Assembly (NCBI GenBank): GCA_037951105.1
Contig: JBAMJV010003078.1
Location: forward strand, 1 to 64,000
DNA from: Echinarachnius parma
Taxonomy: Eukaryota > Echinodermata > Echinoidea > Clypeasteroida > Echinarachniidae
Direction: 5' to 3'
Length of the DNA stretch: 64,000 nucleotides
Of this stretch, positions 11,031 through 21,511 are shown piece after piece (position 1 is the first letter of the stretch; every line of letters starts with the position of its first letter). The notes beneath the pieces are model-generated. The model made no database searches, was not told where the DNA came from, and saw only the letters and a list, made by a program, of their open reading frames with translations. The translations under genes were made by a program, and so were the position numbers.

Positions 11031-12176
11031 AATGTTTACTTTTTTGCTTAGTGTATATCACATTATCACTTGTACAATATGGATTGCATCCATTGTAGTA
11101 TTATTTAATTGTGCTATTCATACAATGTGTGCTCAATGCATAACCGTTACTTGTTATACATATGTTTCTCCTCTGGGCTTGGCAAGACTGAAATAATTTC
11201 TTATGGAAAAGATCTTGTTAGTAGGGGAGAGTTGTAGCGGAACAGGGCTCTAGGACTGTTTGGGTTAATAGTCAGTATTAATAGTTTGGTAAACAATTTG
11301 AATTCTTTAAATATCTGCAGTGTCGCGGAATGCAGACGCATTGTCTAGAGGTACCCCGCTATGCCTGGTGAAATGAAAGAAATTTATTTATTTCTCATGT
11401 CGCCCAAAGACGGATATTGGAGAAAAAGGAAACAGGAAAGGATGATGGTATCGAGCTTCTTGCAGACTTCTGGCGCATTCACGGAAGTTGTGGTGCTCTG
11501 CAGCTATTGAAGAAGGGGCTACAGACGTACGCCAGACCACTGCTCCTCTCCTACAAGGGGCGATGTCTTTGAACCAAACTGAACATGGATGATGACTCGT
11601 TATCATTAATCGATGATATCGAAAAACTTGCAGATGAGAAAGCTAGAGAAGATGCAGAAGCAAAAGCTGCTCTAACGGCCATACCTGCACTTCTGGTGAT
11701 TCGGGGAATGTGATGTGGGCGTAGGCGTGCTTCGGCTGTGCTTGTCGTGTGTTTTGATTGGATGGATGACAAGTGGGTGGAGCCAGAGGGCTGTGATGAT
11801 TGTATGAGGTGCGCGAGTGGAGGGTTAATAGGAGTACAGTTTTGTGAATGGAAAATAGGGGCGGAGTGATATTATCACCGCTGGGGCGTGTAATTGGGAA
11901 TTTGGCTAAAAGGAGGGAGAAGATTGAAAAAGAATTAGTTTTTTGTTTCTTACATTGTTCAGTAGTCATCATTATGTTCGCTTGCTAGAGCCAGTTTTTG
12001 AAAGTCCTGCCCAGCTTGGAGAAGATAGTATTGATAGCACTTTATTTACAGCCATTGATTGGCAAGAGTTAATATTATCATGGATTCGGCAAACAAACTG
12101 TATATTCTTTGAAACTACAACACTTAGATCTCTTCGCGTTTGATTTTCATTCATTTCACACCATTTAAACACCACT
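11031..12176. other. Non-coding stretch with one small acidic ORF
   Basis: This lies downstream of the Tigger remnant. An ATG at 11,586 opens 42 codons (DDDSLSLIDDIEKLADEKA) before TGA. It is acidic and helical and I do not recognise it. The rest is AT-rich with no feature I can support. Confidence 0.3.
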
Positions 12177-13756
12177 GGGCAATTCCACGATAAAGTGGAC
12201 ATGACCACCAAATTTTCAAAATGGTCAGATAGTTTCAATTTTTGGTATCAAAATAAAGCTTAAGAACTGAATTTTTAAAGTCTGACCTTTAAAATAGAAT
12301 TATACATCAGGAACATATTAAAATATGCGCATAAAATATGAATAATTAATTTTCATCCAAATGTCTGGAAAATGTGTTGAAAATAAATCAATGTAGCAAG
12401 AGCAAGTAAGACAGGAGGTAAAAACTTATTATATTTTCTCAGAGGTTTAGGGTTGAATGTAATAAAAAAAAATCATTGAAGTTCATTTTTTTCATTTTGA
12501 TACGCTTCAATGAACAATTCATTTATGATAAAGAATATTGTCCCGGTGTTACGGTAAAAACTGATATTTTTAGCATTGTAAGAAAATTACGAACACAAAC
12601 AACAACAAAAACTTAAATTGCCCAAATCTTGACCACACATATCTACCATAAAAAAGTATCAAAATGATGATTGGACATTTCATTAATTAATTAAAAATGG
12701 TTGAATAGTGGTCCCGGTGTTACGGTCACTGTAACACCGGGACTGTAACACCGGGACTTACATTGCAATAGTACAGGGAGCATAGAGAATCACTGCATAC
12801 TAAAGTGACCAGCTAGTTTCTGTCATGTTGGGGTGGTAGCTTGATGTATACATACTAAATTGTTGCTTGATCTACTACCTAAAGTAAAAATGTTTTGAGT
12901 TTTTAGTAAGACAACCCAATTTTCCATAGACTTTGTACATTACAGTCCCGGTGTTACAGTGCAATTTTTTATACTCGGTTTTTTTTACAAATAAAACCCA
13001 ATTATTATTATTGAGTCTCTACTACACCAAATCAACATAGCCACTTTTCAAAATGTTCACTAACTTCACAGAGTTTTGCCAGTAAAGTAAGACAACCTGA
13101 TTTTCCATAGTCTTTGTACATTACAGTCCCGGTGTTACGGTACAATTTTGTATACTAGTTCATAATTATCTTGATAATATTTTTTTTTTTTTACAAATAA
13201 CACCCAATTATTATTATTGAGTCTCTACTAAACCAAATCAATATAGCCACTTTTCAGAATATTCACTAACTTCACAGAGTTTTGCCAGTATAGTAAGACA
13301 ACCTAATTTTCCATAGACTTTGTACATGCCCTTTCAGAGGTCCCGGTGTTACGGTCCCGGTGTTACGGTACAATTTTGTATATGCTAGTTCATAATTATC
13401 TTCATGATAGATTTTTTTCTCCAAATAACACCTAATAATTATTATTGAGTCTCTACTAAACCAAATAAATATAGCCAAGTTTCAAAATGTTCATTAACTT
13501 CACAGAGTTTTGCCAGTATGTAAAGTGTTAAAAAAAGCATGTCCTTTTTGCGTCCCGGTGTTACAGTAGTAATTAATGATGCGTAACTCATTAATAAATG
13601 GAAATTTTGTATTAATTTTTTTTTTAAAGTTGCTTGTGATAACAGTCAAAGATATACAATAAAATATTGTTCTCATTCTTTACACTTAGTTTGTTATTTA
13701 CATTTGGAAAGTGAAAATGTGTTCTGAAGTGTCCCGGTGTTATCGTGGAATTGCCC
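12177..13756. mobile_element. 1.58-kb non-autonomous DNA transposon, 17-bp TIRs, CACT target duplication
   Basis: The ends are GGGCAATTCCACGATAA and its exact complement TTATCGTGGAATTGCCC. CACT flanks both sides (12,173-12,176 and 13,757-13,760). No coding capacity is seen. Internal tandem units and many copies of GTCCCGGTGTTAC(G/A)GT fill the right two thirds. A 4-bp target site and repeated motifs inside the ends recall Chapaev/CACTA-like elements, but I cannot assign a superfamily. Confidence 0.7.
12541..13740. repeat. Array of the 15-bp motif GTCCCGGTGTTACGG within ~200-bp repeat units
   Basis: The motif starts at about 12,541, 12,713, 12,944, 13,124, 13,339, 13,353, 13,552 and 13,730, and twice inverted at about 12,729-12,760 (TGTAACACCGGGAC). 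Between 12,890 and 13,550 it sits in units of roughly 180-215 bp that also share GAGTCTCTACTA, CACAGAGTTTTGCCAGTA and TTTCCATAGxCTTTGTACAT. Confidence 0.8.
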
Positions 13757-13760
13757 CACT

Positions 13761-14786
13761 TCAATTGGCGCTGCACTGATTAACGGACCTTTTCGAGGAA
13801 TTGGAGGAGGGGGAAGGGAAGGTGTGTTGTGTGATTATTGTTTACATTGTTTTTTTCGAAGTTTTGATTTGTATATTTCGTATTTGCTTGGCGAAGGACA
13901 GCACACCGTTCTGCTCGTTTCTTTCAGTTTTTTTAATGCGACAAAGACACAAAGTTAAGGGACTCATTGGATTTCAGTTGTAATGGCTACCGTGACGATG
14001 CCATGCCAAGAGGAGCCTGTGGAGGGTGGCAGGCATTATGGGAGCACTGGACAACATCAACAGGTATGACCAGTACAGGTTGATGAAGAAGGCATGTTAG
14101 ACATGGGGAGTTCCAGATGGAGGTGAGAAAAACGAACCAAGGCTTCATCATTCTTTATGATGGAAAAAATGCCCTGTTCTACTGGCAGATAACACCCTGT
14201 TTAGATACCAAATATATCAGTACTAATATGTCTATCATGTTTTATATTATAATAATTTGTAATTGTTCTTTATTCGTATAGGTTCATGATCGAGGCCGTA
14301 CTAGATACCGGCGAGACATTGCTGCTACCAGAACAGGACTTGTCGCAAGACATAGAATTTCCGGTCGTAATCACATACACCAAACAAGGGGATGTGCTCA
14401 CATGAGTGACGATTATGGAATAATCCAATGTCACTGATGTGACCACAGTAGGCCGTGGGACGAAAAGCGTATAACGCTTTAGTAGGAATAGACCGCTTTG
14501 GTATAAAAGCGTATTTTGTAAAAGTCTCCACAGTTTCTAGAAATGGCAACAGACGAGATACAGAGTAAGGGACGGGAGGTGTTTGGCTTCGAGCTATTAA
14601 AAGGATCCACAGGTAGAGGTGGTAAAGAATCTTCTTATGGGCAAACACACTCTGGCTGTTTTGCCCACTGGATTTGGAAAATGCGTTACTTTTCTCCTCC
14701 CACCATTCATCCTAAAGAAGGTAAATGATTATATGGTTTTACTAAGTGATTTTATCTTGCAGTATGCTAAACTAACATGTTTGTAA
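13761..14786. other. No gene recognised; short ORF fragments
   Basis: A 40-codon frame starts at ATG 14,283 (MIEAVLDTGETLLLPEQDLS) and stops at TGA. A second short frame near 14,543 contains EIQSKGREVFGFELLKGS. Neither has recognisable domains. They may be degraded exons of the repeat block beginning just downstream. Confidence 0.3.
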
Positions 14787-15525
14787 TGAAAGCTTATTAT
14801 GAACAACCTTCATGTACTGTCTTTCTTATTTTGACTGCAAGCAGGCAAGAGGAATACATAATTTTGTTTTTAATTTTTGTTATCCCCCTTTTCAGAGTGT
14901 TGTTGTGATATCGCCGCTATCATCCAATATGATGGACCTATCTGCACGTGCTTCGGTCATTGGTGAAAAACCGATTATCCTTGACAAGAAGCCAAGACAC
15001 TACTCCGCTCAAGTGATTAAAGGTATGATGTAGTGGCTCACCCCCATCATTTGAGACATCATTGTTCAATTTTCTTTATAAAACTACAATTTTAACATGC
15101 ATAGACTATGCTTGTTCTGTATGGGGAAATGGTTCTTTTAAGAATCGAGATATATATTATATATTATATGGAATGAAAGCTTATTATGAACAACCTTCAT
15201 GTACTGTCTTTCTTATTTTGACTGCAAGCAGGCAAGAGGAATACATAATTTTGTTTTTTATTTTTGTTATCCCCCTTTTCAGAGTGTTGTTGTGATATCG
15301 CCGCTATCATCCAATATGATGGACCTATTTGCACGTGCTTCGGCCAGTGGTGAAAAACCAATTATCCTTGACAAGAAGCCAAGACACTACTCCGCTCAAG
15401 CGATTAAAGGTATTTAGTGGCTCACCCCTATCATTTGAGACACCATTGTTCAATTTTCTTTATAAAACTACAATTTTAACATGCATAGACTATGCTTGTT
15501 CTGTATGGGGAAATGGTTCTTTTAG
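14787..15525 (+). repeat. Tandem duplication (~385 bp and ~350 bp) with a 127-bp exon-like core
   Basis: Two copies start at GAAAGCTTATTATGAACAAC (about 14,787 and 15,175). Each holds a spliceable segment, 14,896-15,022 and 15,283-15,409, with CCCCCTTTTCAG before it and AAAG|GTAT after it. Both read SVVVISPLSSNMMDL in one frame. Each copy ends with LYKTTILTCIDYACSVWGN, which resembles the C-terminal motif of non-LTR reverse transcriptases (YxxxIxxxxDYxxxVWGN). The second copy ends where the coiled-coil/H2C2 remnant begins. Confidence 0.65.
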
Positions 15526-16022
15526 GCACAGGCACAGCTGCAGCTTGAACGAAAGAGCGTAAAATGTTCAAGCAGTGATCTCACACAGCATACGGATGAT
15601 GATTACCCAAGGCTGTTAGAAAACTTTGAAGAATTCGAAAAGCAAGTTACTGAATCAAAGACAACCTTGTCTACAAAAGAGGGGAAGCAGTACAACACGT
15701 CGGTTCGTGACAACTGCTGGGTCTTTATTGACTGAACTGTTTGACCCATCTGAGACCACAGGAAGTGTTTTGAATGACATAGTCTTGCGCCTGGGGGACT
15801 TTCACACAGAAATGAGTTTCTTGGGAAGCATCGGGCACCTCATTGCTGGATCAGGACTGCAGGAAGTCTTGGATCTAATCTATGCAGACAACGCAGTGGT
15901 ACACATCGATGACAGGCAAGGCTATTGCACGAGCAGTACGAGGACATCTCCTTGTTGATGCAGCACTGAATCTGCAGCACTGATGCTGACCAAGTCAGAA
16001 TCTGCAGGTGATGTTTTAATGG
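15526..16022 (+). pseudogene. Fragment of an unclassified repeat-encoded protein
   Basis: After a coiled-coil tail (QLQLERKSVKCSSD-like) and EEFEKQVTESKTTLSTKE comes NTSVRDNCWVFID, broken by stops. Then follow LNDIVLRLGDFHTEMSFLG, SIGHLIAGSGLQEVLDLIYA and, after a shift, TGKAIARAVRGHLLVDAALN. I have seen this text as a recurrent repeat-encoded family in marine invertebrate genomes, but I cannot assign it to a transposon class. Three frame interruptions are visible. Confidence 0.5.
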
Positions 16023-16055
16023 GCACAAAAGAATTCACCACTTAAGTACCAGTCA

Positions 16056-16464
16056 GTGGAGGACGCAAGTGGGCTGATAACGCCCCTCTACAGACCTGTG
16101 GAAGGGCGGAGACATGATGCGTACATCCTGCGGGAGTCGGGTATCATCTTCTCAAAATGCAGTGAATGTGATCACTGTGTGAACAACGGACCGCTTTCTT
16201 CGCCAGACCTGATGGAGGCAGTAAGGGGATTCCCATCACCATCATTTGGGATGAAATAGAACAAGGCAGAAAGTCCACGCAACTTTCTACTGGGATAAAA
16301 TGTCTACACACATCAACAGGGTTGTGAGAGAGTGCGAACAGTGTCAGAGATCTGCAGTTGGCAGGACGTATGCAGATGTGCAGATGTATAATGGGCACAA
16401 ACAAATTCCTGCACTAAAGAACCAGTCAGTGGAAGATATTACAAGTTTACTTGGTAGTCGTTAG
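16056..16464 (+). pseudogene. Harbinger-nuclease and H2C2-integrase fragments, progenitor-like copy
   Basis: LYRPVEGRRHDAYILRESGI resembles the HARBI1 GxxHDxxxLRxSG strand. It runs out, and the following frame reads STHINRVVRECEQCQRSAVG, the C-terminal half of an H2C2 zinc-binding integrase domain (CxxC at CEQC). The same pair occurs in each array unit (21,512, 26,123, 30,720). Confidence 0.5.
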
Positions 16465-16522
16465 AATTTGCGAAAAGAAAACTTTCAAAAGAACACATTT
16501 TGGGGCACATTTTTGTACTAGC

Positions 16523-16935
16523 ATGGCATCATCCCGCAGCTGCAGACAAGCAAATAAACCATCGCGATTCGATGATGATGGTAAGTTTTAACATTTTTTT
16601 ATATTCACAGCCCATTTAGTCATCAGGCTGTGTTTATGGGACTTCAAGACCCATAAGTAGACCAAGCCTGCATCAACAGCTCATGTATAATGGCAACAAG
16701 AGAATTCATGCTGTGAAATATCAGTCGAGTGATGTGATGTATACAAGGAGAAAAATGTTATTCGTGAGGATTTCATGAAGTTGTACATTTGTTATTCTTA
16801 GGTGGTGGAAAAAAGCCGCCTTTTGCCAAGAGGCATGAAGTCATACTTGGCGTCCTCCAGAAGGAAATCGTGGAGCAGGAGGCAGAATCCGGCCTGCCTC
16901 ACGATGGCCAGTCTCAAGAGATTGAGAGTTCTCAA
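16523..16935 (+). pseudogene. Two splice-bounded exons of a repeat gene
   Basis: Exon 16,523-16,580 begins ATGGCATCATCCCGC (MASSRSCRQANKPSRFDDD) and ends at GATG|GTAAGT. Exon 16,802-16,935 follows TTCTTAG and reads KKPPFAKRHEVILGVLQKE, then EAESGLPHDGQSQEI, with donor CAA|GTAAGT. The first exon recurs near the end of each array unit (21,979, 26,590, 31,179). The second has a relative at 34,918-35,115. The short basic-acidic N terminus is typical of transposon-encoded DNA-binding proteins, but no domain is named. Confidence 0.45.
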
Positions 16936-17089
16936 GTAAGTTGTACTAAATAATTATTGTGACGTCACTTGTGACGTACCTAACACGTAATATCTGTCTT
17001 ACGAGTAGCATGGTAAACATTTAATTTATTTTCAACATTATACAATGTTATATTGATAATACAATGTGATATCATTATATATTGTAAAG

Positions 17090-17368
17090 ATCTATTTTGT
17101 GAAAATGGAAAATAAACTGGAACTTGAGGGTAATTATCAGCAAAACAAAGGGCAACTTAAACAAAAGTTCCGGTTTGTCCAGCACAGGATGCAGATGATC
17201 CCAAGGAAAGCTGGCAGGGTGGCAAAAGCATGTTCCATCCTGCACCACCTCAGCAAGGACAGGAGGTGGAATATGAACTTTGAACTGGACCCTGCCCACC
17301 ATGACCCTAATGAGAAAAAAAATAGAAGGTATCAAATAAATAGAATTGTTGTTATGAGTATGGATTAA
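17090..17368 (+). pseudogene. PIF/Harbinger nuclease C-terminal fragment
   Basis: GQLKQKFRFVQHRMQMIPRK followed by AGRVAKACSILHHLS matches the HARBI1 family end (GxLKxRFrxL ... ACxILHN). The conserved VIE lead-in is lost. A near-identical copy sits at 35,280-35,510 and a better one at 36,240-36,470. Confidence 0.6.
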
Positions 17369-17541
17369 CCCTAGGTTGCAAATAAAATGCGTCTTTGCAA
17401 AAAAGATCCTCCCTGAAAGCCAGATGACAAAAGAGAACAGTGCCGAAACAGTGTGAAAACTGTGTGAAACTTCTGAAAGTTTCTTAACATGACAATGAGC
17501 ACTACAAAGAAAAAGTAGAACAGCTAACAGAGAAGCACTAC

Positions 17542-18465
17542 TTGGCAGAAGACAAAATGAAGAGCGAGTTAAAAATGGCACGACAAAAGATCAGGAAACT
17601 TCATCGCATGCTTCCTTCATCGAAAAGACCTCGAGACCTGAAGGCACCATTCCCGACAGCCAACATGACAGCTGAACAAGTGGACTTCAATAAGCATGGA
17701 TATAGAGGAGAACTTGTGTTTATCGATGCTTCGGGGGGCATGGATCGATATGACTGCAGGGTATTCATGCTGCTGACCCACAGTGCTGCTGGCGGATTGC
17801 CCCTGGGATGCCTGATTGTGACCTCTGAGTCTAGGGAGTGCATTACCTTGGCATTGAAACTGTACTTAGACATCATACCAAAAGTTGCTTTTTTTGGCCG
17901 ACACGACCCAACCGAGATTGCTGAGCCAGTGCCCCAGTCGCCTGTCCGCCAAGCCCCGCCGCCTGCCTTCCTCGACTCGCCTGTTCCACAAGCTCCAGCG
18001 TCGCCTGTTCCCATCTACTCGCCATTTCGTCCAGCTCCCCCGTCTCCATGGTATCCTGCCCGCTTCGAATCTCCAGAGCATCAAGAAACACCAGCCACGT
18101 CGTCATCCCACATCGCCTCGCCAGACGTTATAGGAGAGCTGCAGAACGGAATGGCCACCGTCTTTCGGCAAAACCAGTTGCTGAACGAGAAGGTGGAGAA
18201 TCTCACCCAACAGCTGCTGGTGGAGCGAAGGGAGAGGATGAAGGAGAGGCAGAGTCAGCGGCGAGATGTGCCAGATCTTTGGCTGAGTGGAGAGGGCAAC
18301 GTCTTCATCGGGTCGAGCGCTGCAGGAAACATCATTAGTCGCGATGTATACGAGCAGGCTTTTGGGGGGTCCAGTACACCTAAGGACTTTCTGCTGAAGA
18401 TGCTATCAGCGACCTTCAGTGACGCAGAGCTTGCCGGAGCAACTTCAACGGTGGCATTGTGTTAA
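17542..18465 (+). CDS. Chimeric transposase/BEN ORF, unit 1 (307 aa)
   Basis: Residues 1-32 are a basic coiled coil (MARQKIRKLHRMLPSSKR). Residues ~34-53 (KAPFPTANMTAEQVDFNKH) are the HARBI1 strand that normally precedes the RVxxE helix. Residues ~54-118 (ELVFIDASGGMDRYDCRVF ... GGLPLGCLIVTSESREC ... IIPKVAFFGR) match the start of a MULE transposase domain with its first Asp. The text then switches to a Pro/Ser-rich linker with PxSP repeats, a coiled coil (NEKVENLTQQLLVERRERM) and a BEN-like domain (NVFIGSSAAGNIIS, DFLLKMLSATFSDAELAG). A lost base turns the end into TSTVALC and stop. The MULE part lacks its second and third catalytic residues, so it cannot be a working transposase. The product, if made, would be a DNA-binding-type protein. 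Confidence 0.6.
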   Translation: MAEDKMKSELKMARQKIRKLHRMLPSSKRPRDLKAPFPTANMTAEQVDFNKHGYRGELVFIDASGGMDRYDCRVFMLLTHSAAGGLPLGCLIVTSESRECITLALKLYLDIIPKVAFFGRHDPTEIAEPVPQSPVRQAPPPAFLDSPVPQAPASPVPIYSPFRPAPPSPWYPARFESPEHQETPATSSSHIASPDVIGELQNGMATVFRQNQLLNEKVENLTQQLLVERRERMKERQSQRRDVPDLWLSGEGNVFIGSSAAGNIISRDVYEQAFGGSSTPKDFLLKMLSATFSDAELAGATSTVALC

Positions 18466-18650
18466 ACGGGTCGACCCACGTCGAGAAGGAGAGCCTAACC
18501 AGAAAGGTGCAATTCCAGGCAATCCTGTCACAGATGGCGCATGACTTCCCGGGCTGCATGACTGAGGGGTTTCTTGTGCAGCTTAGGAACGCAGTGAACT
18601 CGAAATATAGGAGGATTGCCCATCGGCTGCTTTTGGACCAGAGTAGCTGA
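18459..18650 (+). pseudogene. Out-of-frame BEN domain C-terminal half, unit 1
   Basis: NGSTHVEKESLTRKVQFQAI, then HDFPGCMTEGFLVQLRNAVN and KYRRIAH look like the second half of a BEN domain (helix with Ixxxxxxx-FP, then basic helix). It follows the chimeric ORF by a +1 shift. It would be in frame if the T present in unit 4 (GCCTGGAGC) were not missing here (GCCGGAGC). Confidence 0.55.
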
Positions 18651-18819
18651 GCCAATACATGATGGACTTACAGGGCAAACTGTTATTGATGTATTCTATG
18701 ATGTTCTTACTATTTTGTAATTTGTATTTAAAATTTGTATTCATTTGAATTGTGAATAAAAATGAATTTTCTGCATTTCTCTGTTGTCTTAGCGACATTT
18801 ATTATAATGGATTGTACTT

Positions 18820-19621
18820 ATGTGGAGTAAAATTGGTAAGCATTATCCACCCAGATGGGTGGGTAATAGATTCAACATTCTATCTTACTCAGCAGGTATC
18901 CTCCATCACATAGGACCATCCATCATTGATTTCTTTACACAAGTTAGCCGACCAACCAAAGATCTACATCGCGCATTCATCAATGGCTGGAATCCCACCA
19001 CAATCGCCCATTTAAGAAGCCTTGGGATGTGGAGAGCTTGATCAACCAGCCATGGATGGAGGAGGCAAGTAAGGAGAGGAACATTCTCGAGATGAATGCA
19101 CTGTTCGGATCTGCAGTAGAGGCACTTGAAAGGTGGATAGCAGAACCACAAGTTATGTTCCTCGAGGCATACAGCATCTTTAGGACAGGGCCACAGGAAT
19201 GTTTGGCGATCGCTGACTGCGGAGGGATGGGATGAAGATCACTGCCTCCCATGAAGGCCCTCCTCACATCAATCCTGGACGTCATCAAGAGGCAGATAGC
19301 GACTCGGCTCCTGGCGGGAAGTTTTGGGCGGCGTCGAGCAGAGTTGCAGAGGAGGCCGCATCCTGCAATTCCACGAACATCAGTGGAGAGCGCAACTTTG
19401 CTCGACTTGATGCCCATCTTCAAAAAGCTCCGAACATTTCTCTAAGTAAAGCGGAGGCTAAAGTTATGTTTAAGGCGAATCAAACAAGGAGCTGGCTTAA
19501 GAACAAGCCAGTGGAGGAAAAGAAACGCATGCTTAGCAAAGCATTCAGAGAAGGAGCGCGTGAGAGGAGGACACAGATGAAAAAGCAAAGGACGTACTAT
19601 GAGAAGTCAAGAGAAGTTTGA
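18820..19621 (+). pseudogene. Repeat-encoded protein with GNRFNxL and SERDFA-like motifs, unit 1
   Basis: Two overlapping broken frames read KIGKHYPPRWVGNRFNILSY, SAGILHHIGPSIIDFFTQVS and LINQPWMEEASKERNILEMN. After a shift come GGKFWAASSRVAEEAAS, NISGERNFARLDAHLQKAPN and NQTRSWLKNKPVEEKKRM. The layout (RGNRFN, then a S/GERxFAxLD segment, then a WL-EE-K basic tail) is a widespread repeat-encoded family in invertebrates. I do not know its superfamily. At 19,610-19,720 the end (KFESRYGKARGDKEIKDQLW) looks Myb/SANT-like and recurs at 38,705. At least one frameshift makes it a pseudogene. Confidence 0.5.
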
Positions 19622-19624
19622 GTC

Positions 19625-20545
19625 AAGATATGGGAAGGCAAGAGGTGACAAAGAAATCAAAGACCAATTATGGAAATGTTTTAAACAAACGGCCAAGAAG
19701 AAATCGTTGCTGGGCAATTAAAAGGACAAATTGACGATATTGATAGCAAAGCTGGCAGGATGAATATCTGAATTATCCTATGGATGATTTATTAGTGTGC
19801 TGATTTGCTTGCCAATTTATTTTCGCAATTACAATGGTGTTTGTATTTTATATTATATTTCATATTTATTTACATCTATGCAATTGCCATCATTACAATA
19901 GTCTCAGAGTCTGTTAAATATTTTATGTTATTTGAAATAATATGATGACAGAATAAAACTGACCAACAAGATATAATATATAAATATGTAAACACTGGGT
20001 GTAAATATGCATTTAACTTACTTTTGCATAATTATTCATGTGCATATAATAATATATGTCTATAATAAAATTGAAGAACAAACAAGCAGTATACAAAGTG
20101 TTTATCAATTATGTTTCAATCTACAAGTAAATTAGAACAGTTATGTTTAATTCATGTTAAATGCAATTCTACAAAGGAATGTTTGTGCCATATATATGAA
20201 TGACTAAAACCGTTTTTAAAGAACACAGAGGAGTGATTGAGAGTGAAATGAAATGAGAATTAATATCCAGCAGAACATTGTCAAATTATTTTTTAAAAAG
20301 TGTCCATGGGCACTTGACAGTAATTGAGGGAGTGTGTGAGTGTACATTCTAAAATCACTGAGTGGAATGCTCCCTAGTGAATGGAGATCAAGAGCTGATA
20401 GTTAGTGTGTATGTGATTAATGAAGTAATATTATAATCAAATAATTAATTTTGCAGCATGTTTGATACATGATATGGCAGGGATTTCTCAACTTGTGTTG
20501 TTTGTGTTTTGTTTGTTTGTTTTTTGTTTTTTTTTGTTGTTGTTG

Positions 20546-20550
<5 letters not shown>
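19625..20550. other. Non-coding part of array unit 1
   Basis: AT-rich, no frames or promoters recognised. AATAAA-type words occur near 19,952 and 20,065. It is repeated almost unchanged in units 2 and 3. Confidence 0.5.
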
Positions 20551-20576
<26 letters not shown>

Positions 20577-20635
20577 GAATGCAGTGACCTATAACCTCCC
20601 CCCCCCCCCCCCCTCCAACACACACACACACGCGT
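20521..20635. repeat. T-run, G18, spacer, C17, CA repeat: self-complementary tract in unit 1
   Basis: A T-rich run ends in about 18 G. After a 26-nt spacer (AGTCGAATGCAGTGACC ...) come about 17 C and then (AC)n. The G and C runs can pair into a long hairpin. Counterparts lie at 25,135-25,245 and 29,745-29,842 with different run lengths. Confidence 0.8.
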
Positions 20636-20637
20636 CG

Positions 20638-20844
20638 CTAATAGATCAGGCTTATGAACAGGACGACAAGCTCAGCGCCTCCAAGCTTCAGAAGATTCTA
20701 GCTGAGCTTTACGATGTCAACGTGTCGCGATCAACAGTCAAGCGGTATCGACGCAAGCTTGGATGGAGAGCGAGTAGGCCCAAGGTCGTGGAAATGGTGC
20801 GGGTAGCCAATCAAGAGAAGAGGGCGAGTTCTGTAAGACACTAA
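20638..20844 (+). CDS. Helix-turn-helix fragment (Tc1/paired-like), unit 1
   Basis: The frame reads LIDQAYEQDDKLSASKLQKI, then LAELYDVNVSRSTVKRYRRK and LGWRASRPKVVEMVR. This is a trihelical HTH: ASKLQKILAE is helix 1-2 and SRSTVKRYRRKLGW the recognition helix plus wing. It resembles the N-terminal DNA-binding domain of Tc1-type transposases and no catalytic domain follows. Residues encoded by the poly-C tract upstream are probably not translated. Confidence 0.5.
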   Translation, partial: LIDQAYEQDDKLSASKLQKILAELYDVNVSRSTVKRYRRKLGWRASRPKVVEMVRVANQEKRASSVRH

Positions 20845-21007
20845 TGGACCCCTCTCTATCTCATGTCATAGAGACATTCGACTGTGTGAAAACTGTGTGA
20901 AACTTCTGAAATTTTCTGAACATGACAATGAGCACTACAAAGGAAAAGTAGAACAGCTAATAGAGAAGCACCAATTGGCAGTTAAAAAAATTAAGAGCGA
21001 GTAAAAA

Positions 21008-21268
21008 ATGGCACAACAAAAGATCAGGAAACTTCATCGCATGCTTCCTTCATCGAAAAGACCTCGATACCTGCACCGCATTGTAATGAGAACAAAACGT
21101 AGGTGTCAGTACTGGAAGAACAAGTACCAAACAGCATCAACACAAGTTGCACACCTGACCCGAACCTCGAAACGAGCAAAACAGCAGGCATCCAAATTAT
21201 GCCTTAAGGTTTTGAGGCTACAGGCACAGCAGCTTGAACGAAAGAACGTAAAATGTTCCAAGCAGTGA
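21008..21268 (+). CDS. Basic coiled-coil fragment, unit 1
   Basis: AQQKIRKLHRMLPSSKRPRY, then HRIVMRTKRRCQYWKNKYQT and a heptad-like LCLKVLRLQAQQLERKN. It is the same module that precedes the chimeric ORF in the left flank, here followed by EEFEKQVAESKTTLFTKE in broken frames. It is a DNA-binding or dimerisation piece of the source element; the source is unnamed. Confidence 0.4.
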   Translation: MAQQKIRKLHRMLPSSKRPRYLHRIVMRTKRRCQYWKNKYQTASTQVAHLTRTSKRAKQQASKLCLKVLRLQAQQLERKNVKCSKQ

Positions 21269-21511
21269 TCTCACAAAGCATACGGATGATGATTACCCAA
21301 GGCTTTTAGAAAACATTGAAGAATTCGAAAAGCAAGTTGCTGAATCAAAGACAACCTTGTTTACAAAAGAGAGGAAGCAGTACCACACGTCGGTTCGTGA
21401 CAACTGCTGGGTCTTTGTTGACTGAACTGTTTGACCCATCAGTCGACCAAGTCAGCATCAGCAGGTGATGGTTAATGGGCACAGAAGAATTCACCACTTA
21501 AGTACCAGTCA

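Noticed and set aside
17075..17581. 168-codon minus-strand frame
   Set aside because: Antisense shadow of the Harbinger remnant and coiled coil; the plus strand carries recognisable HARBI1 text.
18980..19423. 147-codon minus-strand frame repeated in each unit
   Set aside because: Antisense to the GNRFN/NFARLD pseudo-ORF, whose plus-strand frames show family motifs. Conservation across units is explained by their recent duplication.
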